From Epinephelus fuscoguttatus (lineage: Eukaryota; Chordata; Actinopteri; Perciformes; Serranidae), in NCBI RefSeq assembly GCF_011397635.1, contig NC_064772.1:13159035-13223034 (forward strand): a stretch of 64,000 nt of DNA, in the 5' to 3' direction. The translations under genes and the position numbers were made by a program. Under the pieces are notes generated by a model that saw only the letters and a program-made list of their open reading frames with translations, searched no databases and was not told the DNA's origin. Below are positions 54,056 through 64,000 of the stretch, piece by piece (the first letter of the stretch is position 1; every line of letters starts with the position of its first letter).

Positions 54056-54086
<31 letters not shown>

Positions 54087-54093
54087 GTGTGTG
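54055..54093. repeat. (TG)n microsatellite
   Basis: About 18 TG/GT units with one GC interruption. Confidence 0.92.
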
Positions 54094-57092
54094 GTAATGT
54101 GATAAAAACAGCTTTGGGAGGGATGCCCCGTATTTACAAACAGGGATTCATTTTGTGTTATTGCTGTATTTTTTTTTTCATGCAGGTATTCCCTCCACAC
54201 GTACAGTGATTTGTTGTTTAATGGGTTTCTTTGGGGCCATTTGAATAAAAAAGACAATCACTTTGGGCTGCTACAGATCCATGTTAGGACTATTTTCTTT
54301 GTTTTATTGGAGACAAAGCCGTTGGCTCAGTTGGCGTTGGCGCCGTTTATTTACTAAAGTGTTTCACTGACGTAGTCACATTTCCATTCCACCCTCAGAT
54401 GCTCTTTATAACAGCATTTGAAGCAACACTGCACTTACACACTTACACATTCTGTTTTGCATGCACGTCTATGAATTCCTTTCATCACACATCCGCTGTT
54501 GTTCTACTGCTTCTTAGCAGCGTTTTAAGTGCCACCATTCCAGCGATTGAATTTGACAAAATGCAGTCGTTCCAGCCAGCCAGCCGGCTCCCTGGCCTCC
54601 CCTCACATCCTGCCTCTCAAGCTGCTGTTTGCCCAGCCAAGCATGCAGGCAGCCCAAACTCAGATGGAGGCAGATGCTATGGATGACTGATTCAGCAGGC
54701 AAGCAGAGGAAGGCAAAACAAAGTGAGGCTCGGACTGTTGACAAGAAAAATACAACAACCCAACAGTGTCAGAAACCTATGGTTATTTGATGGCCGTGCT
54801 ATTTTAAAATCCAACAATTGTTAACAGTTCTCCTCGAGTCTTTCCTCACTGGTCATTTTCACAAAGCCCTTTCTTTTTCTCAGTGGAGCTGCAGTTGAGC
54901 TTTGCTATAGAAATAGCCCAGCCAAACTCTTGTTTTAAATCATATATGTTACATTAGACCATACATCAAAAGAGTATGCTAGTGTACAGAGAGAACTATT
55001 GCTATGATTTGGTGCTGTATAAATAAAAGTGACCTGCCTTTTTAAGAAAAAGAAGTTTTCAGGCTGAAAGCTGGGGCAGGCAGTTTAATTTTGGCATCAC
55101 TGGGCAAAAATCCCATAATATCATTTGAGCATATTGTAATTCAAATGATCTGAGAGAAACTGGACTGCTTGGCTCTGTTTCCAGGCTCCCGATCTTTTCC
55201 TTAAGGGACTTAAGGGACGTTTTTTCTATGACTGAGTAGATTGATGACCCGTGACTAAGTGACATATTACATGTTATATTTAATGCATAACAATAACATT
55301 TTAGAATACCTAATAAACCGCATAATTAACACACAGTGAACACAATAACTGCAGGAATTTTGTGTAAAATGACCTATTATTATGAATTTTGAGCAGCTTG
55401 TTTCTTGTGAATATTGTTTATAGGATTTTCTCTTTTTTAGTTTATTTAACAATGAATTTCTTAAAAAGAAGCCTTTTAAGTATGTATGATTGTTGAAAAG
55501 AGTGTGATAGGTAACCCTTTACTGAAAAGAGAGACATTGATGACACTATTTAAGTTTAATAAACAAAAACTATATTAAAACAATAATTGCTTTGAGTGAA
55601 ATCCTTGAAAATGAAAAAAATAATGCTTGAAAAATTACTTGAAAGTCCTTAAATTCATTTAATAATGTCTTTATGGACCCTGTTTTTGGTTATATTTGAG
55701 ATTCTTGCAAATGCCTCTAGGAGCACTATAAAGAAACACACAGAATATCTGCCATATGTAATATTGTAAGAATATAGAAAATAACTTTTGTCATATTTGC
55801 TAAAAATGGTTATCTACTGCAGCTTTAATCATGTACAAATATGACTTGATAAAATGCTGCTGTGTTGCTGAGGAAAAAACAGTACACAATTCCCATGTTG
55901 TTGTAGATAAGCTTTGCAAGCTTTTGCAAACAGGCACTACATATATCACCATCATATTACGAGAACTTGCAACAGAGAAAATCAGCCAGAATACGCCAAC
56001 GCTGCTGTCAAGGACAATATAATACACAGCAATCAATTTTATTATAAACTCTGACTGCAGACCAGTCGCTGCATGTATTAAGCCAAGAGCAAACATTGTA
56101 TTTTCTTTGATTAACTACACAGTACAGCTCTGATTTATGCCAATCATGGTGAAGCTAGATGAATCATTACATAACCAAGCATGGTGCCCAAAGATTATCA
56201 ACTACAATCTCGACTTAATTTCCTGTTGAAAAGGTGTATACATGCTGTTTGAGGCTGACGTTTTCCTGTCTTTCTTCCTACCTCTCATCTCTCACTAATG
56301 GCACTTCCATTAGTGTGTTTCACTGTTCTTCAAAAGTCTAGGACTTTGCCGCCCTGGGGGCACCTTTCATACGAGAACGCGGCTGTGGATGATGATGAAT
56401 GTTTCAATCAATTAGCTTATTGCTCGGAACAAGTGGTGGGGCCCTGGGGGACTGTAGGCTGTGAAAGGCAGTGACACATAACCTGAATGATTACTCCAGC
56501 CGGCACGACAAGGACTCCTGACTCTGCGCTGTTTCCTGTTGAGGGCTGCTGAGTTAGAGGAGTGAGGGCCACTGGTTAGAAATGAACATTTATAAATTGA
56601 GAATGAGATGAAAGCATCAGACTTTGATCAGACATACAGGAAAGACTGCTTTTTATTCTTATCTTGATTGTTTGCAGAGGTGAAAGTGTTGTGTAGTGTC
56701 ATAATACCTTTTGGGTTTTAAATCTAAAAATGTAGTGCATAGATTTTGTTTAAAATCAGTGACAGCATTGCATCATCTGGCTTGTACCTGTTTTCAGCCA
56801 TGGAACCTTGACTTTTCCTTTGGCACCACCATTAGGTTGACACTTGCGCTTTGCACTGAATATTTGGCACACACATTCATTAACCCTCTAAGTGTAATTA
56901 TAATACTTTGATGATTACCTGACTTCTACCTAGAGACATCATCAGTTTATAAAATATATGATGGTCCAGTCCTACTTATGCTGATGACATTCCCTTCAGT
57001 CTCAGCTGTACTGTTTGTGCTATTAAGCAAATGTTAGCATTGTTAACGGTGACGGTGAACATAATACACACCTGACAAGCATCAGCATGTTA

Positions 57093-57871
57093 AGGGCCTT
57101 ATCAGACATAGCGCATTTTGCAGCCTGCATCTTTTTTTTGTTGTTGTTGCGAGGCAACCACCAAATCAATTCTGCTCAGCCTAACCACTATTTTGCTTCG
57201 AAGTAAACTCACAGATCTGAACCTTAAAATCTGCTTTAAAAATTGAGAGGCTGCACTTTCCCTGGCTCTGAGGGTGAGAAGATGTTTCCAAATAGTACGT
57301 TGGACACAGGGAAACTGAGACAGAGATCTGTGCGGGTACATGAGACCCTTAGAGAGAGGTGAAATCACAGGGAGTACCACCAGCTGGTCCACAAGCTTTG
57401 CTTGGATGATGGGCGGTTCAAGGGTTATTTAAGGAAGAGATGGGGAAAGCCTGACAATCCGCTGTCAGTTGTAGAGCCGATTTGTGGTTGGTCAAAGTAG
57501 TTAAAGGGGTGCAGTTCTTTAACATATGTCTAGCAGCTTGTCCTGGACAACGTTGAAAGTAAGCAAACTTTAGCTTAACACAAACCATGTTGCTACCACT
57601 TGTTGTCATCGCCACCACAGAAGGCCCGCCTCTCTATTCATCTGATTGGAAAATGGGAAAAATGCCAATGACAATGGGTGTCTTTTTGCTTTAACTTTAA
57701 TTTTTTTCAGCTTAAGGTGTTCAGGGCCCTACTCCAAAAATGCAAGGCACATAGGGCAGAAAAATGTGAGGCTCTCAGCAACACAAAAGCAAAGAGCAAA
57801 ACACTTAACTCTCGTTGAAAACAACAACAAAAAGCTGCCCAAGGTTGCTAAAACTCTGTCTGATCGGGGCC
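57093..57871. mobile_element. PIF/Harbinger relic with transposase fragment
   Basis: The ends are inverted (left TAAGGGCCTTATCAGACA, right the reverse complement of TAAGGCCCCGATCAGACA), with TTA at both edges, a possible 3-bp target duplication. On the + strand, 57369-57443 reads EYHQLVHKLCLDDGRF then GYLRKRW, the N-terminal signature of fish Harbinger transposases (GEYH-LV-ELRLDD-RF-YFR). The catalytic core is missing, so this is an internally deleted copy. Confidence 0.75.
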
Positions 57872-60431
57872 TTACATGTCCGTTTCAGTATGTTAGCATT
57901 AGAATTTAGCCTAATTTAACAACACAGAGCTACTAGCATGATAGTCAACTCTTGTTTGTGAGTTAACCATGTTTCTAGCCATTTTAGATGAGCTGGAATC
58001 ATGTTCATGATGTGACTGTACTTTCAGAAACCTGACAGTAACTTTTAGTCCCCTTTGTCATTTTTGTCTTTGGTTTCTTCTTTTTCCAGTCAACGTATTC
58101 CCACCAGTTGGATGTGACATTAAAGTACAAATTCACTTGCATAAAATTTCACTCATTCCTGCACTAAAACTAATAACCCATATGGCTGTAAATGTCACAC
58201 ACTATTCACATACACATCCTTCCCCAAACACACCCACAACAGGAGCCAAACCACCACGTGGCAGGGGACATGTGATGGTCCTTGTGTTTTGTACACTCAA
58301 CAGCATGTGTGGTTTATTTTGGCCTTGCCTTGGTGCTCTTTCTGTTGTTGAAAAGCCAAAGTGGATATTCCAGCTCTGTCTGTTGAATCACTGCTACATC
58401 TTGACCTTGGTTCACAAGGTTGTCCTGGCCCAGCCGGCTATCATCTCAATCACACGCTGATTTCTCCGCTGTGTACCTTGTGCTGCTGAATTAATAACGC
58501 CATCAGTGTTAAACAACTGCTGCTACCCTCCTGCTCTGTCTGCTCTCACCTTCTGTCTCTCTGTCTTATTTTTGCAAACAGAAAAGTGCACACAACACAC
58601 ACTTGTTGTCCTCACTTGTAAGGACATTATTTTGACTTACATTCATTCTCTGATGGCTTACCTTTGTTCCAAACACAACCACTGTATCACCAATCCTAAA
58701 TAAACACTTATCCTATCCTAAGAGCGATTTAAACCTTGTTGAAATAAAACAGTAGTTGAGCTGTGATAGTTGGATTAAAAATAAATGGCATTAACCCCAG
58801 TGGTGCCCAGCCATTCATGTTACACATTGTTCCTGTGATTTACATCCCATTGTCTTTTGTGCTGCAATCTTTACTTACAGCTGTGAAGATCAGACAAAGG
58901 CCATGTATTTTATTGGCAGCTATTATAACAAGTCCTTTATCAGCAAAGGATGGCAACAGCTACAGAAGAACAAACATTTCCCAGGGTCCTGGCACAAGAG
59001 TGTCATGTACACTTATGAATTATGGATGAATTACTTAAGTGCACAAGAGCCTTTTTTTTGTTTCGGTTGGTTTACTCTCTCAGCCTGAGAAGGACATATG
59101 GCAGGTTGAATTGATGGGATTCATTTGAAAACACTTTGAAAACTGATTGCCAACTGAAATTCATTAATCAGTGTGTGTCAGTGAAAAAGATTGATTTGGC
59201 CATCAGAATTGTTGCTTCATTTGCATGCAAAGGTTTTAGGCCTCATTCAGTCCCATAATGACTTTTCTTTTGTGTCAGCAATCATTTTCTTCAAGAAAAT
59301 CCAAATGGCAGCTGTACTGTAAATGAAACTGTCAGGCTTAGTAAGTATTTCATTGCTAAAATGAACGCTGTGTGCAACATAAAAAACAAAACCAATGACA
59401 TATACAGTTAAATTGTTGTTTTATATGAATTTTACTTCTATAATCCCATTTAAAGCTAGTAATGTATCTCTGAGACAGTGTTACTTTTGAGAATTCCACT
59501 CCAGGTTACCAAACACGTGCCCTAAAATGTAATTTAATGCATTTTTCTATTTCTAATTTTCTATTTAATCACTTGAATTAAGTGAAATATTCTAAATACT
59601 TTGGATTATTTTTGGAATACTTCAAAATCGTCTTGCTGAGCTCATCTGCCTGGATCTTTTATTTCCATGCCAAAAACACATGACAGCATCCTGGCTGTGC
59701 ATCTCAGCTGCCAGTGTCGTACAGCAGGTGCACTGCACACACTTTAAAAAAATCTATTTATGGGAAATGCATGCCTCATATGAACTTTACACCATGTGGT
59801 AACGACAAGCGAGTCGTGCTCTCTCTGAAAACACACATTTTTTTTTATAGTGGTATATTTACTGGAAATAACATACAATACAGCCAAGAGGAAGTAGGTT
59901 GTTTTAAGCAATGGTTGTTTACCAGAAACTTTCAGCTCCCCGGTGATCTCCCTCCAGCCAGCTGAAACCTAATTTAGGTTTTTGTACTTGAATGAGAAGA
60001 TGCAGCAGAGATAATTCCTCATTTCAACTTCATGAATCTGCCCCCCCTTGTCTATGGCGGCACTATCATAGCGGGCAACATGAATAAAGAAAAACAGGGC
60101 ATCCCACCAAAGTCAAGCTTAAAACTGCAGCGCTGCGTTGCTTGTGACCAGTTGGAACATTCCAGTGGAAAACAATTCAATCAAACTGATGCTCGCTTGT
60201 GTCCCATTCAGTTAAGACACGCAAAAGGTTTAAATTAAACAAAAATAGATATAGCAGTCTATTTAAGTAATCCTCTTTTAAAGACACTAACTGTGTTCAT
60301 AATACCACATCTTAACTCAACAGAATACAGTTACTTATATTTTGTATTTTGAATACGTAAAGCCATTTCTCAAATTCCGTTACTTCCCAACCTAGCTCAG
60401 AGCACGATATAAAATCTATTTTAAATGTCCT

Positions 60432-60434
<3 letters not shown>

Positions 60435-60477
<43 letters not shown>
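60435..60477. repeat. (TG)n microsatellite
   Basis: About 21 uninterrupted TG units. Confidence 0.95.
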
Positions 60478-60480
<3 letters not shown>

Positions 60481-62544
60481 GAACTTTTCTACTGTTTCAT
60501 AAAAATTACAAACTTTCTATGATACAATGATTTCTGGCTTGACAGTTGTTATGATGTCTATATCAGTGTGGTATCTTTGCTTACAAAAACGCAAACTTTC
60601 ATTCCTGGTTAAAAATGATGAAAACCAGGAATTTATTGTTTTTAAAGCACAAATTTTAAATGGTCATGGTTTGGTCATGTTTTCTTGAAATCATAGACAA
60701 AGTCATAAGGTAGCACATAGTTTTATGTTGCATATATCTCATTCTTCTGGTAGTCGAGTGTTCATTTGACATCCTGTAAATTCCCCAAACCCCTTTGTAA
60801 ATGTGATGCACATTAGGTGAGTCGCAGTATCTGCTTGTTTCTCTGACAGCTTCCCCGTCCGAGTATTCCCTCTACACTCATTGAACAAAAACGCTTACCC
60901 CTTCATCTGCAGACCCATCCACGTATCGTAAGATAAAAATAGCCTTTTAGCAACTTGGGAATCTCCCTGCTATGAGAAACACGGGATCGTAGTGGGGCAG
61001 GGATTCCCTCAGGGGACCTGTATCAAGGGTAGTTTCACACCAGGCCACAGCCCTTTCAACCTGCTGATCTCGTTTCAGCAGTTTGGGTGGAGAAAAAGGA
61101 CACAAAGCATCCTAATTAACTACATTCCTTGGTATGTTGCCTATTAGAGTATGTTCAGGAGTCTATAAATAGGGTAATTGCTAATTATCTACAGTGATCT
61201 CACCAAAGCTGTGATTATGCTTCAGAGTTGATAAGGGGGCTTGACAGGAAGGAAATAGAATACTGCTGCGCGCCAGCAGATATAAATCCACCCTTCAATT
61301 TGAGCAAATCCTTTTGTGCTGGGTGAATTATGCCGCATTGTATTAAAGTAGGGAGACCAAGACATTAAGTTGTACTCAAGACCAGAAAAGAAAAAGGCAG
61401 TGAATGTTAGTTTCCTTCCACTGTAGCAAGCACTTTAAGAAGTTTAAGGATGGAGATAGTTCCACAGCTTGGCAGATGGATGGAGTGTTACATCTTGGAA
61501 ATGTTTTTTAAAAGTTTTCAGTGCTGGAGAAAGAAAAGAAACCTTTTTTCAAAATGTTTTTATAGCAGCAAAAAAATGAAACATCCAATGGCATGTCCTG
61601 CCAACACAGTCTGGGTCAGACAACTTGAGTATACTTTGAAAATTTTTGTAACATTGCCTACGTTTCATCATTCAGTATCCATAAAAGTTTAGAGGATTCA
61701 GTTTGTAATTGCTCTATCTTGTCATCTAAGGACATTTTTGTGTAACTAATAAATGAAACCACTGATACACAGCCTTTACATTGAAAGAAAAATGCTCTGT
61801 GTAAAGCGATCCTATCTCCTGAGGGGTATTAGAGATGAAAACATCAAGGTTGAGGGCCGTTGGCTATAACATAGTGGGACGAGAGATCACAGGACACTTC
61901 TGGTTTTAAAACTCTGGCCCCCGGCCCTCAGCAGTGCAGCCTTTCCTGAACCACTGTCCCTCTAATTGGCTCTGCGGATAAAGCTGGAACTCTGAATTTA
62001 CATGGAAACACTTTGAAGACTTGAGTACAGTCGCCCCCGGGCGCAGTCTTACATTCGTTGTGCCCAGCCTCAGCAGCATACCGTAAACCAAGGCAGAAAG
62101 CAAACACTCCGTCCAGGGAGGATTGGAAAAGAGTGGAATGTAGAGGTAACATTTGTCTAGGGACCCATGAGATTGGATGTGAAATGAGTACAGCCATATG
62201 CTCACAGAGGATAGAAATAGACTGAGAAAGAATAAGGGATACAGACAAAAAGATTGACAGTACCTTGATTTACATATACAGAAGTAACCCGAATGATGAC
62301 TACACTTGGGTTAAGGTTTGATTAAGATGTTTACATAACCCAAACCCTGCAGTGAGCCTCAGTGTTGCCACAAAAAGGTGACTCAGATATACACAGATAT
62401 AAAATCCAACAAATCAAACATATATTCCACATGAAGTTTTGGACCATCTGTCCATCACTTATGTGGGTCCACACAAGGCTGAGCAATAGAACCCAGACCT
62501 CCTTCTCCACTGCTACATCCTACATCCATTCCTATACCAGTAGG

Positions 62545-62850
62545 GATATATAATTCCTTCAGTGTGTTCTGGGTCTGCCACACGGTCTCCTCCCAATTGG
62601 ACCTGTGGAGGAATACCTCCACAGGGAGGCATCAAGGAGGATCGGATGCCCAAGACGTCTCAGCTGGTTCCTTTCAACATGAAAGAGCAGGGGTTTTAGT
62701 CCAAGCTTCTTGCTGATATCGAAGCTGCTCACTGTGTGCCTAAATGGTAATTCCAGACACCAAAGCAAGCTCTTTTTCGACTGCTTGTAATTGAAGTGAA
62801 TTAGTTTCAATCGCTACCCAGATCTCATGAACACAAGCTACTGGCTCTCT
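62545..62850 (-). pseudogene. LINE fragment, second copy of the 5764 family
   Basis: The minus strand reads LGLKPLLFHVERNQLRRLGH and later GPIGRRPCGRPRTH, the same C-terminal RT tail as at 5764-6170 but more degraded and with an internal loss. The DNA just beyond (CTACCCAGATCTCATGAACACA) is typical of this fish element as well. Confidence 0.65.
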
Positions 62851-63968
62851 AGTAACTTGCTAATGTAAGCTATATAATACAGGGACACAAGCAGTTGCAT
62901 TTTACAAGGTCAGCAAACTGTTTCTGTATCTGGGGTTTTTTCATCTGTAGTGCTAAATCACAAATGGGTTGTCGTTATTATTATCTGTTATGCACAACCA
63001 TTTTGCATTACATAAGTTAATATTTATGACCTGCAGCAGGTTGGACGAACAGTTTTATCCCATGTTGTGCAAATACACTAGTTTTGGATTCGAACATATG
63101 ATTAAATAAAATCAATCTGACAAAATCAAATACATATTCTAGGGCTGTTGTCAGCCAAAAAAAATCTTGATCAATTGGAACTCTACCCACTCTTCAACTA
63201 ATCCATTGGTCAACGGGGAAAAAATCTGCACGTTCTCTCCAGATGAACTTAATCGATCAAAGTGCATTAAGTGCAGTTTACCTTGTAGCAATATATGTCC
63301 GCGAAAGCATTTTTTCCAGTGGTCATAAGTTGTTTTTTGAATTTTTTGCAATGGGAGTGCCAAAGTGCAAAGTGTCTGAGCTGAGCGCTGCATGTTTGTT
63401 TTTGTTTTTTATTTCTGCCTGCCAAGAGTTGAAAAAAGTTCAGCTTTGGATAAAACACTTATTACTGTCACTTTTTACCCAGCTGTCCAATTACAAATAT
63501 GGAAGAAATACCACCAAGACCAGCTGTCAACAAAAACTACTGAAAGGAGATTAATACTGCTGGCCACACGAGCCTTCCCTTCATCCAGAGCAAGGGTAAG
63601 AGCAAGTACCCTACCCATGGATGTATAAAGAGAACTGGATACAGCGCTTGGGGTTGGGCCCATTTCTTTCTTTGACTTTTGATTAGTGGTACTTAAAGCC
63701 AAAAAAGTTTGACTTCCCCTGTGTAAAAAGACCCAGATCTTTAACATTATTGGGCCCTTTGAGCAAGCAGACAAGAGTCTTCTGCTGGCCGAGCTTGCTA
63801 CTTCCAGTTTAGCTCTTCACTAAGAGTGCGGCTCATTAATAATATAGAATTGTTATCAAACTGAATTAATCAAATCCCGATGGTGAAACGAATCAATTTG
63901 TGGGTGTTGATTCTCAAAAAAATGTGTCCATTGATTTACAGGAGTCTCTTTGACAATGTTAGTCTACT
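62850..63968. other. intron 2, nothing recognised
   Basis: AT-rich sequence with several short open frames on both strands and no supporting domain or splice pattern. Confidence 0.45.
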
Positions 63969-63970
63969 GT

Positions 63971-64000
63971 GGGCGGCAGTAGCTCAGTCCATAGGGACTT
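63971..64000 (+). mobile_element. start of a tRNA-derived SINE, cut by window end
   Basis: GGGCGGCAGTAGCTCAGTCC followed by ATAGGGACTT is the 5' head (with A box) of a common perciform SINE. It is a different tRNA head from the SINE at 27078. The body lies beyond the window. Confidence 0.7.

Larger units (their letters stand above)
50169..64000 (+). other. gpr158: gpr158 intron 2 (continues past window)
   Basis: No sequence coding for the Cys-rich stalk expected in exon 3 was found on the + strand, so intron 2 exceeds 13.8 kb. Apart from the listed elements, 50300-51600, 52290-57050 and 57880-62540 contain no recognised gene. The blocks 56330-56560 and 61080-61340 are repeat-free and of higher complexity, so they are possible conserved non-coding candidates. 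Confidence 0.7.

Noticed and set aside
50169..64000. Search for gpr158 exon 3 (Cys-rich stalk)
   Set aside because: No open segment with the expected Cys-rich pattern between good splice sites was seen.

Overview
The window is vertebrate nuclear DNA, most likely from a ray-finned (perciform-type) teleost. Genes are split by GT-AG introns, intergenic and intronic DNA is AT-rich, (TG)n microsatellites are long, and small DNA transposons, tRNA-derived SINEs and LINE relics of fish type are dense. Two protein-coding genes can be supported, both on the + strand; nearly everything else is intron or intergenic DNA, much of it mobile-element debris.

Layout. 1-850 is GC/CpG-richer and promoter-like (CCAAT, GC-box, CRE-like and paired ETS motifs) and may serve a gene lying to the left of the window. 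1000-16150 is intergenic and repeat-rich: a long inverted-repeat element, a hAT MITE with its target-site duplication, LINE fragments (an RT 3' part, and an L1/Tx1-like ORF1 plus ORF2 relic), and several TIR elements. 16211-23705 is a complete four-exon ptchd3-like gene (853 aa, patched/RND family) with a polyadenylation signal at 23961. At 25807-26410 lie the remains of a second, decayed ptchd3 copy. From 28450 a CpG-rich promoter and first exon begin gpr158 (metabotropic glycine receptor): exon 1 at 29153-30030, a 20-kb intron, exon 2 at 50063-50168, and then intron 2 to the window end. Only the first 328 codons are inside. No system of interacting genes is visible; both genes encode membrane proteins and they lie about 5 kb apart. 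In human both map to 10p12, so this looks like an old linkage that is compacted here.

The most notable observations are: the TM4 acidic pair of the RND family is Asn-Asn in ptchd3, while the neighbouring pseudogene keeps Glu-Asp; two perfect hairpins (23-bp and 27-bp arms, each with a 4-nt loop) each carry a third partial copy, a template-switch signature; a SINE with a perfect 10-bp target duplication sits inside an older repeat; a 57-bp (19-codon) minisatellite lies inside another copy of that repeat family; PIF/Harbinger elements are present, one still holding a transposase fragment; and a compressed RE1/NRSE-like motif lies upstream of gpr158. No new biological system could be shown. Splice sites, reading frames, repeats and TSDs were read by eye. 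Repeat family names rest on recognition of their form and not on a database search.
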